Source of the DNA: Podaxis mareebaensis
Lineage: Eukaryota; Basidiomycota; Agaricomycetes; Agaricales; Agaricaceae
Assembly: GCA_018524725.1 (NCBI GenBank)
Contig: JAEUWP010000096.1
Span: 1-46,281 of the forward strand
Length of the DNA stretch: 46,281 nucleotides
Direction: 5' to 3'
Within the stretch, counting starts at the first letter, position 1. Each line of letters opens with the position of its first letter. Under the pieces are notes generated by a model, which saw only the letters and a list, made by a program, of their open reading frames with translations, searched no databases and was not told where the DNA came from. This document shows positions 19,203 to 28,730 of this stretch, in pieces. Position numbers and translations under genes: made by a program.

Positions 19203-22045
19203 GTCATTGTACTGGAATTTGGCTGTGGATAACCAGTCTGCCCAGTCATCTTGGGTGTAGTTGACATATGCTCATAGGAAGGTTTCAACTTCCTGGTTGA
19301 CTCATTCTGTTTGTCCATCTGTCTGGGGGTGATAGGCTGTTGATAGTCCTCACTCCATCCCTGTTGCCTTGCATAGGTTCTTCATGAATGTTGATGCAAA
19401 CTGTGGCCCTCTGTTGCTGATAATCTTCCATGGAACTCTGTAGAGTTTCCAGATGTGGTCTCAGTATATCTTCACTAATCCCATGGAGTTGAGGTTGGTG
19501 TTCATTGCAATTAGTTGGATCATTTTAGTGAACCTGTCTACAATGACTAGGATCATGTCTGCTCTGTTGGACTCTGGGAGTGGTCTGATCATGTTGATAC
19601 TGATCTTGTGCCATAGCTTTTCAGGCATTTCAAGGGGGTGGAGTGGGGCTGCTTTCTTTTGCTGAACTGCTTTATTTCTTTGACAGCTGTCACATCCCTG
19701 CACATAGGTCTTGACATCAGCTTTCATTGCTGGCCAATAGTATGTTTGCTTGATGAGCTCCATCATTCTGTGGGATCCTGGGTGTCCAATGTCAGGTGGG
19801 TCATGGTACCTCTTCATGATCTTGCTCTATAGGTCCTTGTAGTTCAGCACATAGATTTTGCCATTGCAGTATGTGACTCCCTCTCATTCCCATGTCCTTT
19901 CAGGTTCCTCCTTCAGCCATTTGTCCACCATTGTTTCTCTCCTGCCTCCCTTGATGTCCCTTAGTATCTCCTCATCTCCTTTTACTTCAAATAATCCCCT
20001 TTCTAGGATGACCTCTTCTGCAATTGTTTCTTCCTGATGCATTCATTGTTGGAATAGTGTGTCCTTGAGTATTGTGACATCCTTGTCTTCTTCTATTTCA
20101 TTGAAGTGCATGATCCATGATAAGATGTCAGCCTTGGTGTTCATCTTTCCTGGTATATGCTTTAGTGTGAAGTCATATTCTTGTAGTTTCAGGTGCCATT
20201 GCATTTGTCTTACATTGATTCATTGGGGGGATCAGAAGTATTCCAGGTTCTTGTGGTCAGTCCAGACTTTGAATGGTTCTCTTGCTTTAAGTAGATACTG
20301 TCTCCATGTCTTTAGCACTTTGACAATTGCAAGGAGCTCCCTGTCATATATCTTGTAGTTGCATTCTGCTGATGATAGTGTTCTAGATAGGAATGCAATG
20401 GGATGCCATTTCTCTCCTTGTTCTTGTGATAGGACTCCTCCAATGGCATATTTCAATGCATTGACTTCCACTCTGAATTTCCCATCATCCTGTGGGAGTG
20501 GCAGTACTGGTTCTTCTGTTATGCATTGCTTCAATTCCTTGAATGCATTTTGCTGAGTTTCTCCCCATTCCCATGGTTGACCTCCCTTCAGCTTATGTAG
20601 TAGTCCTGTGATGTCACTGAAGCCCTTGATGAATCATCAGTAGAAGTTTGTGAAGCCTAGGAAGCTTTTGATGTCCTTGACTGTGGTTGGAGTGGGCCAA
20701 TTTTTGACTGCTGTGATCTTTCCTTCTTCCATTTTGACCTTTCCATCTCCTACTACCATTCCTAATATGGGTATCTCCTTTGCATCAAACATGCATTTGG
20801 ACCATTTGAAGTATAGCTTGTGTTTGCCTGCAATCTTCAGGAAATGTGTCATTCACTCTTTGAGTTCTTGCTGCATCTTGCCTGGGATAACAAAATCATC
20901 TATATAGTTGACCAGTACCCCTTCCTGTAGTAATTCTTGGAAGACTGTGTTCATCATCCTTTGGAATGTGCCTGGAGAGTTGCATAGACCAAAAAACATG
21001 ACAGTGGGTTCAAATAGTCCTTTGTTCATCAGGAATGCTGCTTTCCACTTGTCTCCTTCTTTGATGTGCACATTGTTGTATCCCCAAATGATGTCCAGCT
21101 TGTTAAAGTATTTGGTGTCCTTCAGTTTGTCAATGATCTCTCTGATTAGCAGTAGTGGTGTCTTGTCCTTGACCATGATGCTGTTGAGTCTCTGATAGTC
21201 TTGTACCAATCATTTGGAACCATGCTTCTTCAGGATGAAGAAGCATGGTGATGCATAGGGGGATTTCAATGGTCAGATTCATCCTGATGTGAGATTTTCC
21301 TCAATGAACTTGTGAAGCTCCTCCTTTTCCTTGACTGTCATAGGGTACACCTTGGCTGGTAGTTCTTGTGGGCTTTCTTCAGTGAGGTTGATTTCATGGT
21401 CCCATTCTGTGTGATCTGGTAGCTTGTTGAAGTTTTGCTTGTTGAATAGGTGTGTGTACTTCCTGATGTACTCTGGTAAGTCAGCTTCCTTTGTTTTGTC
21501 TGGTACTTTCTCTTCCTGTGCCTGTGTGCCATTCCTTCTTAGCCTTGGTATGTTGATGGTTTCATGTTTGATCTTGCATTCCAGTGGGCATCTTGTGAAC
21601 CTGATTTGTCCATTGTTCCAGTCAACCTCAGGGTTGTGCTGTGCTAGCCAATTGTGTCCTAGGAATATGTCCACTGAATCAATGTGTGAGACAACTGCTG
21701 CCAGTTGTTCCTTGTGTCCATTAATATCCATCTCTAGTTCCATGTATTCCATGATGTTCTGTCCCTTGTTGTGAGTTCCATCTGTGTTATATACTTCAAA
21801 TGGTTTCTCCAACTTCTTTGTTGGTATCTCTTGTTCCTTGACTGCCTTCTTTGCAATGCAAGTGTGTGTGCATCTGGAATTGACCAGTGTCATCAGTCTC
21901 CATTGCTTGTTTCTAGGTATCTGAACCTTTGGTTTCACAAAGAGTTCTCATGCTCCACTTCTTCTTTGAGGAATCATGTATGATTGTCTAGAAGAAGCTT
22001 TCAATACAGTGGCTCGAGAGTTTGTGCTCACTCTGAGCCTTCAGA
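19203..22045 (-). pseudogene. pol: Element C pol, proximal part: protease, RT, RNase H, integrase
   Basis: Read leftwards from the frameshift site. The retropepsin reads LVNSRCTHTC (about 21860-21900), where DSG is expected; both changes fit CG to CA decay. Next come IFLGHNWLAQHNP, a reverse transcriptase with YIDDF at 20892-20906 and MFFGLCNSPGTFQRMM, RNase H with VWTDHKNLEYF (about 20235), and an integrase zinc domain (HDPPDIGHPG...CDSCQRNK, about 19660-19810). The catalytic core runs through MIRPLPESNRAD and, nearer B, a GPQF and AYHPQTDGQTE-type region. Stops are mostly TGA. The frame is -1 relative to gag and is interrupted at 19203 by element B. The catalytic residues of RT survive; those of the protease do not. 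Confidence 0.85.
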
Positions 22046-23077
22046 AAAACCCTGCTGCTCTGATCCTTCCTCACCTTCCTGTTCCTCCTCCATACTCCTG
22101 ATGCATGCCTTCTTGGGTGCTCTGCAGTTTCTGGATATATGCCCTTCTTTGCCACAGTTGAAGCACCTTTTCCCTCCTGGCTTCTTGCAGGCTTGGGTGA
22201 TGTGTCCTATAGTGTTGCACTTGAAGCATTGGGGTAGTGCCTTGTTGTTGGGCATCATCTGTCTTCCTATCTCCATTGGTTGACCCATGCCTCCATATGT
22301 GATGCCAGTTCCTGTGCATCTGGTTCAGGTTTCAATGGCTTCATATCCCAAGCCAATGTTCAGGATAGTCTCCTTCCATTGCTTGTAGGATTTGGGCATT
22401 GCTTCAATTGGGAGTCCTAATATGGTCTTGATGTCTGAGCATGTGTTCTTCTTGAGCAGGAATATGGCATGTTTGTCATCTGTCTTGGACCTTGTCTTCA
22501 ATACATTGAATTCAATGAGGAAATCTGCTGTATGCTTGTTATTCTGTTGGTATATTTCAATTTTCCATTCTGCATCACTTTGTTGTCCTTCATTTCTGAA
22601 TGTTGCCTCTACTTCCTTTCAGAATGTATCCCACACAAATGTATTATTGCTGTTCTCCATCTAGTCAAGCTTCATGCTTGTGAATTGTCCTGCAGTTCCT
22701 CCTCTCATCTGTGAGAGTACTGCTATGGCCCTCCTGTCAGCCTCATTGATCTTGTTGAACTTCAAGAAAAATGTCATTGACCTCCACCAATCATCAAACT
22801 GACTTCTGTTTCCATTGAAAAATCCTGGATCAGGGACCAATGATTTCCCTCCTGCCTGCTGAGTTGCTGCTGTTTCTTCAGCCATGTTAATGTTGATGTC
22901 TTCTTTGTCTGCTGGTTCTGATTCTTCTTTGTCTGCAGGTTCTTCTGGTTCTTCTTTGTCTGCTGATTCCTCTGGTTCTTCTTCATCTGCAAGTTCTGGC
23001 TGGCCTTCAAGTTCTGACTCAGTGGTTTCTTCATCATTGGTGTGCTCACTCTCTGTAACATCTGAAAACTTTGCCAC
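22028..23077 (-). pseudogene. gag: Element C gag
   Basis: The frame starts at ATG 23077 (MAKFSDVTESEH) and ends at 22028, about 350 codons, with at least three internal stops (TAG near 22661, TGA near 22620 and 22325). The N terminus is highly acidic, with repeated ADKEEPEEPADKEES-like units (about 22890-23010). A capsid-like region follows (DPGFFNGNRSQFDDWWRSM, then KIEIYQQNNKHTADFLIEF). Two zinc knuckles are near 22110-22215: CFKCNTIGHITQAC and CFNCGKEGHISRNC. The protein forms the particle core and binds RNA. The tail overlaps the frameshift heptamer that leads into pol. Confidence 0.82.
22046..22052 (-). promoter_or_regulatory. Candidate -1 ribosomal frameshift heptamer
   Basis: The minus strand reads G GGT TTT in the gag frame, a heptamer of the X XXY YYZ type, eight codons before the gag stop. 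Pol lies in the -1 frame and is open from here apart from TGA codons, including one immediately after the slip. This fits programmed -1 frameshifting in the ancestor. No downstream structure was evaluated. Confidence 0.5.
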
Positions 23078-23267
23078 TGATGGCTCTCTGGTCTGTCCTA
23101 GGCTGTACAGTGCTGGTGTTCCTTCTCAACTGTTCCGAATATTGCTTCTGCTCATACACTGAGCCTCACTCCTAATTGAGCACTGATGTCATACCTGGTT
23201 GCACCTCAATACACACCCCCAGCTGGGCCTTCCTTGTTGCAAGGTGAGTTGGTGATGCTTTACCAAA
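23078..23267 (-). other. Leader of element C
   Basis: 190 nt between the LTR and the gag ATG on the minus strand. Just after the LTR it reads TTTGGTAAAGCATCACC, the position expected for the primer site; the matching tRNA was not identified. Confidence 0.5.
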
Positions 23268-23527
23268 TGTTACAACCTTTGTATGAACTCAGGTTGCAAC
23301 TAGGCAAAGACTTGAGGATGAGCAAAGGGGAAAGAACTAGTTGGTAAAGTGTAAGGAATACAGGTGCTCTACCTAGGGTTTATATACTATAGAAGGGATG
23401 GCTAAGAATAGATGAAACAAGAGGATGAGTCAGTGGATGACTAAGGTGAAGTGTAACAAGGGGCTGAAACATAAGATGAAATGGTATCCTGAGTAAGTGT
23501 GCTCTAAATATAGCTGATACTGTAACA
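23268..23527 (-). repeat. 5' LTR of element C (260 bp)
   Basis: Bounded by TGTTAC and GTAACA (6-bp inverted ends), with the D Gag frame resuming outside it. It is short compared with the LTRs of B and E. The partner LTR has been lost with the left part of C. Confidence 0.75.
23379..23386 (-). promoter_or_regulatory. TATA box in LTR of element C
   Basis: TATATAAA on the minus strand within GTATATAAACC, well placed inside the LTR to start minus-strand transcription of element C. Confidence 0.5.
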
Positions 23528-25393
23528 GGAATTGATTCAAGGCCAAAATCACCTCAATGTATCCTGGAGCTAAAGATGACAATAGATATATGGTGACTGA
23601 CTTAGAAATCCTCACTGAATGACAAGCAGCCATTCCTATAAGGGACCAATTTCAATTCAGTGACTTCTATTGACAATTCCTTACAAAATCTGAATGGCTA
23701 CTATCTAGGGGACTTATCTCCTGCAGGGAACAAAGCAAGTTGTTCCTTGCTGGCCTGCACATTGACTTCTACAACCAGGTCCATGTCCAACTCTGAATCA
23801 CAGAGCCCCTCTGTCCTCTTGATGACATGTGGCATATCACTGAAATCAAACAAGCAGCCAAGTTTCTCCTTCACAATGACAATAATAGCACTACACCCAT
23901 GGCCCTCCCTGTCTTTGCTTCCCATACAACACCATCCTACCTGATCACCCCTTCCACACCTGCTCACAGAGAGACCTTTGATATGTCCTCTATAGAACAG
24001 TTCTTAGTATCTGATATGTTCCTTGATAGACTAGTTAGCTGAATCAACTGGAATGTGATACCCCATCTGAACACTATGGCCCCTCCTGAACAACAACCTA
24101 CAAGATGACTACCAAATAGTTGCAGTTTCTGCTCTGAAAACCATAGGTTCTACAGGTGTGACAAGATACCTGACTACATCCAATGAGGTCTCTGCATATG
24201 AGACAACACTAACTGGATCTGTATTCTGGACAGCTCTCTTGTGACACCCCAGTTGGCACCAGGATGAAATATTATGGAACACATTGACAATTGGCACCAA
24301 AGTTGTCCTGTGCTGTCTCAGATAGTCAATACTAACATCCTCAAAACAGAACCAATCCAACAGTTCCAGCCTGATGTGCTCCAAGGCAATGTGGCAATGC
24401 ATGCAACTTTGCACTACAACTCAGCCATGACAGAAGGCCAAGAATTACAAATCTTGCAATTGGTTTCAGTAGCAGCACTCAAATGGCAAGAAGAGATTCA
24501 CAACTGGACTAAGAATGCATCAAAACCCAATGTCAAGCCACCAACCACCACACAACCAATGGCAAACCAACTAAATCCTCCATGGACAACATTCCAGAAA
24601 CCACTGGCAACCAAACCACCACCACCTCAACAACCACCAGCACAGGCAGCTCAAACCCAAAACCAGTATTGCTATTCAACACCCATCAAGGACCTGCAGC
24701 TTACACAAAACATCATTCAATGAAGCCTTGACACACCATTCTCAATAACCCTCCACAAGTTTTATTCAGTTGCACCTGATGTACACAAATACATCAAAGA
24801 CCAACTTACTACACAACATGTACCTGCAGGAGCCACTGTGGCTATTTCTGCCTTCAAGGAAGTGAAGGGTGACAGCATTGATGAGCTGTCCTCTTTCTAT
24901 CAGCACCAGTGCACTAACTCACTCAACCCCCATGTTGTTGCTAACCAAGTTGAAGACTTGCAAACTATTCCACTGGAACTAAACAGTCAAATAACAGTCA
25001 ATGCAATACTTGATAAAGGCTCACAGATCATGGCTATCAGGTGAGATGTATGGGAACAACTTGGCCTACTACTCCTATCAACACAAACAATGGTCAGGGA
25101 ATCTGCCAATTCAACCAAGGAAGCTACCTTGGGCCTCATCTGTGATCTCCCAGCTTACATTGGCCATAGCACATTCTACCTCCAAGTACAAGTGGTGGAA
25201 AATGTGTCATATGAGATGCTTCTTGGCTGCCTGTCCCTCACACTGATAGAAGCCCAGATGCACCACTATACCAATGGAGACTCCCACATCACCCTCCTGG
25301 ACCCAAACATGCACAACACATTCACAATTCCCACCCAGCCTCACGTTTGACCAATGCACAACAACAATTCAGGTTTTTAAAAGTTGAGGATTC
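23528..25393 (+). mobile_element. Ty3/gypsy element D, left part
   Basis: Old, strongly CpG-depleted fragment carrying Gag and protease coding sequence. It is bounded on the left by the LTR of C and on the right by the LTR of E, and continues at 34639 after E. The last five bases (25389-25393, GATTC) are the target site of E. Confidence 0.75.
23530..25350 (+). pseudogene. Element D gag and retropepsin region
   Basis: A single frame (codons from 23530) encodes a basidiomycete-type retroelement Gag (MYPGAKDDNRYMVTDLEIL, then QFLTKSEWLLSRGL). Near 24121 comes a zinc knuckle of the CX2CX3HX4C form (CSFCSENHRFYRC), then a Pro/Gln-rich linker (about 24530-24660). An aspartic protease follows, with ILDKGSQIMAIR (about 25008; DSGS expected) and the second motif YEMLLGCLSL. 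All stops I read are TGA (for example near 23610, 23652, 24724, 25041, 25348). The family normally supplies Gag and protease for particle assembly and maturation. This copy lost its 5' end to C and everything after the protease to later insertions. Confidence 0.72.
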
Positions 25394-26204
25394 TGTTACG
25401 AATATTGCAGGCTCCGAGAACACCGAGGAGACCGAAGAGCCCGAGCAGCAATCTTACGAAGAATGGGACTTGATGAAGCGGATAATGGTAAGCCTCTGGC
25501 AGGAAACCATGGAGTTGCGACAGACGCTTGATTGGGAAATGTGCGAGAAGATAGACGAAGCGTGTTGCTATCACAGAGTATACTTTCCATGTGATGACGA
25601 CTTGTGATTGGATGCTGAACCTACTACTTCCTATTCTAGACGCTCTTCTATATTAGGACAAGGTATCAGTTTTGTCTCTTCTGTCGTATTTATGTTTGCA
25701 TCAATTATGTTCGCTCTCGCAGACTTTTGTTCTATGATGTATGCATTCCTTTCCTCTTCTTCATATGCCCTATGCCCTGTTTCCCTTTTATGTACATGTC
25801 CCTCTTATTCGTCCCTTATGTTACTATTGATCTACTTCCTTAAGTAGTCATAGGACTTGTATATGTACACTGCTTGGACATGTAGATTAGCTAAGTCTAA
25901 TCTTAAAGAGTTGTGTTACCTTCTCTTGGTACTTGAATAAGTCCTTGAGTCATATTACCTCTTTAAGTCTACATCTCTTCGCCCTTGTGTGCAGCTTTTC
26001 CCTCCAAGGCTTCTCTCTAACGTCGTGTCCTATGGAGTGTGCGATCTATATGAGTTCGCTGCCTAGTGACAATGTGAACAGCCACCCGAGGTTAAACAGA
26101 GCAGCTCCTTCAGACCTGTACAGGACAAGGACTCCTGCTCGTCTCACTTACAAGGATAGGCTCTGACTTAGGCATCGCTTAGCCAAAGAAGAAACCTTGT
26201 AACA
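25394..26204 (+). repeat. 5' LTR of element E (811 bp)
   Basis: Starts TGTTACGAATATTGC and ends CTTGTAACA. It contains a 68-codon open stretch (NIAGSENTEETEEPEQQ... to TGA 25605-25607), which in the 3' LTR forms the end of a long ORF. Confidence 0.93.
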
Positions 26205-26266
26205 TCAAGATTAGACTTCCCTTGTGTGCCGATCCCACGTTGTAATTTTTTGCCCCGACTACCGTT

Positions 26267-26364
26267 CTCATTGCTTCGTGCTGTGCGTGTAGTCACCCTG
26301 AGGTTCTCATTGCTTCACGCTGTGCCATCGGGATGTTGTTGGCTCTCATTGCTTTGCACTGTGC
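26267..26364 (+). repeat. Three 20-mers at exact 39-bp period in leader of E
   Basis: CTCATTGCTTCGTGCTGTGC at 26267 recurs with C/T and G/A changes at 26306 and 26345. The spacers between them are not obviously similar. A second series, TGTAAT/TGTAAA followed by CGC, begins at 26394, 26437 and 26489, with TGGTCTG after the first two. The region lies between the 5' LTR and ORF1 and has no gene. Confidence 0.75.
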
Positions 26365-26514
26365 CTAAACAACACCAACCCTCCCCTCTCGATTGTAATT
26401 CGCCCACTTGTTGTTTAGTGGTCTGACAAGGAAGTCTGTAATACGCCCACTCAACATTTGGTGGTCTGTCGGAAGAAGACCCTCTGACTGTAAATCGCGT
26501 CGACGTTTGTCAAG

Positions 26515-27042
26515 GTGAAGCATTCTCGATCGACAGAAATTGAATCTCATTCTCGATCAGCGGAAATCGACGGAAGTTCTCGATCATCTGAAATCGACGA
26601 CCCTCAACCATATGACCATTCTTCTATTTATTCTACCTTATCATCTTCCTGGAGTTCCTCGCAGGACAACACTTCGATTTTCTCCTTAATTCCCCCCAGC
26701 CTCAGAAACCTCGATCTCGCACCTGAACAGATCGAAGAATTGATTCAAGCCCTCGTTGAGAGGAACCTTGAATGTCCTTTCACTCCCCAACTCCCCTCGC
26801 CATTTCAGGAGAAGCAGCTGCCTTGTTGGAACGAGTTAGAGCCCAAGACTCTGACAGTAGTGATGAAACAGCTCGATGATCAGCATCCCCGATCTCACCC
26901 ATCGTTTCTCCAGCCAGAACAAGACCCCCTAGAAGAGTCAGATCTCTTAACCTTGACAAAGTCGCTCCTTGGGAACTGCGATGTACCGCCAATATTAGAG
27001 GAAGAAGAGAAGCAGCTAGAGAATGAAGACAACAAATGTTGA
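26515..27042 (+). CDS. Element E ORF1, upstream of gag
   Basis: An intact 175-codon ORF with no premature stop. It begins with three short SRSxEI-type repeats (residues about 4-27), then Ser-rich sequence. After that comes an acidic, partly helical part (LAPEQIEELIQALVERNLE, and EEEEKQLENED near the end). Its TGA overlaps the gag ATG as ATGTTGA (27036-27042). In element B the comparable region is fused in frame to gag, so ORF1 may be the N-terminal part of Gag, either separated by a frameshift or translated by termination-reinitiation. No domain is recognised. An ATG within the leader chosen as start has no closer competitor. Confidence 0.6.
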   Translation: MKHSRSTEIESHSRSAEIDGSSRSSEIDDPQPYDHSSIYSTLSSSWSSSQDNTSIFSLIPPSLRNLDLAPEQIEELIQALVERNLECPFTPQLPSPFQEKQLPCWNELEPKTLTVVMKQLDDQHPRSHPSFLQPEQDPLEESDLLTLTKSLLGNCDVPPILEEEEKQLENEDNKC

Positions 27043-28730
27043 CCACTGTCACTATCCCTCCCACTGTTGTACAACCACCTCAGCAATTCGCTCGACCTCC
27101 AAGTGCAGCCTCAATTCCACCCCCGTACCAGCAACAACCATCAGAACACCCTACTCCCGCTCCCCAGCAATCGGCCCAACCACCCTCACAACCACAACCA
27201 CCAGTTCCTAGAATGGACTCCACGGCGCCCATCAACCAAGCTGCCACCTTCGCATTTGGAAGCAATATTGTGCCCCCGAATCAGAGATTCTTCCAACAAC
27301 CTCTCTTCACCAACCCTGCGATTCCCGGACATCAAGCAACTGGAATTGTACAAGGAAATCAGGGAAACCTGCCTCAGACTGGAGCAGCTCAGCCAGCAAA
27401 CCCGCTGCAAGCAGGAAGCCCTCACCCACCTCCTGGACCACCTCCACCTGGACAACCACCTTCAGCACCAGGACAACCAGGCCCGAACCCACCACCAGGA
27501 CCAGGAGCACCACCTCCGCCACCCCTAGGACCTCCCGCACCAGGACAACCAGGAGCACCTCCACCAGGATTCGGTTTTCCCCAACAAGCACAAATGCCTG
27601 CCACCCCTTCCACCCCAAAATATGAGGCACCACCCTTGTATGAAGGAGACCCGCGGAAATACCTGGCATGGAAGCAACAGTGTGCCCTGTACATCATTGC
27701 CAACCAACACAAATTCCCTACCGACCATGATGCCATCATATTCATGCTCTACTACATTGGAGGAGCAGCGGAACCATGGAAAACGGAATATCTCCGCCAG
27801 CACAACTTCAATGGAGTATTACATCTCGGAACGTTCAACGCATTTCAAGACGAGCTCGACAGAGTCTTCCTCCCTTACAACTACACCGAAGACGCTCTCC
27901 GAAGACTCCACGCTCTCAAGCAAAAACGAAGACCAGTGGACCAGTACATCTCTGAGTTCAAAGTCCTTGCGACCCAAGCAGGGATGGTCAACCCACAAGA
28001 ACTCATCTATAGGTTCAGGGAAGGACTGGACTTTGAAATTGGCCTCAAAACCATCGCCCTCAGACCTGGACCGGACATTGACATCTGGTTTGAAGCAGCG
28101 AGAGCAGCGGAAGAACAACACCGCATGGAGAACAACTATCGAGCTAGCCATGCCTGAGAATGAACCAATAGAACTTTACCCCAGCCGAAGAAAAAGGCAT
28201 CCTACAATACGAATTGGTCACGAAGCCAGGCGTATAAAGATCCATACGCCATGGATGTGGATAACTTGGCATTGGCACTCTCTGAAATTGCACTTGAAGA
28301 AGACTACTCTTTGGAAGAAGAATCCAATGCGGAACTTAACGAGGTTGAAGAAAATCACGACCTCCTGGAGACGTTCCTTCAGAACATTCTCACCCTGAAA
28401 ATGCGCAATGACCTCAAGCAAGGGAAATGCTTCAACTGCGGCCAAATGGGACATTTCGCTCAAGAATGTCCAAAGAAACCAAACCCATCGCAATCGACAC
28501 GAAATTTGCCGCGAAATGCCCAAGCAAAGGTTTCCAAGCATAAGCCACCCATACCCCCTAAACTACCTCACAACAAGGAGAAGCAACAAAAACGAAAAGC
28601 CATGTTCACCTGGATTAACGAAATAATTCAGGAAGCAGACAACAAAGAAGTCGCCGAAATCTTCACTGAATTCTCAAATTCCACCAGTGCTCAAGCAAAG
28701 GAGATCCAGGATTTTGCCTCAGATGACTAG
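27036..28730 (+). pseudogene. gag: Element E gag with zinc knuckle
   Basis: The frame from ATG 27036 to TAG 28728-28730 spans 564 codons and has only two premature TGA codons close together (28155-28157, 28161-28163). Residues about 15-190 are Pro/Gln/Gly-rich (PPGPPPPGQPPSAPGQPG). Residues about 195-370 form the retrotransposon capsid domain (YEGDPRKYLAWKQQCALYI, then RRPVDQYISEFKVLATQAG, then YRFREGLDFEIG). A CX2CX4HX4C knuckle, CFNCGQMGHFAQEC, is at 28428-28469. The tail is Lys-rich, then acidic. It would form the particle and package RNA. Pol follows in the -1 frame directly at the gag stop. Both breaks fit CGA to TGA. Confidence 0.85.

Larger units (their letters stand above)
9973..19207. 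repeat. 5-bp target-site duplication of element B
   Basis: GTCAT at 9973-9977 and again at 19203-19207 directly flanks the LTR ends (TGTTACAG and ATAACA). This is a standard 5-bp duplication made by Ty3/gypsy integrases. Confidence 0.92.
8536..23527 (-). mobile_element. Ty3/gypsy chromovirus element C, split by B
   Basis: Minus-strand order from the right: LTR (23527-23268), leader, gag, pol (protease, RT, RNase H, integrase), then after the 9.2-kb insertion of B the integrase C-terminus, chromodomain and a C-terminal extension to 8545. Its 3' LTR is missing because element A abuts at 8535/8536. The Gag sequence of element D resumes directly at the right edge (23530), so C most likely inserted into D. 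It is strongly CpG-depleted and decayed. Confidence 0.85.

Noticed and set aside
27307..27803. Minus-strand Gly/Val-rich ORFs
   Set aside because: Shadow of the Pro-rich Gag segment of element E.
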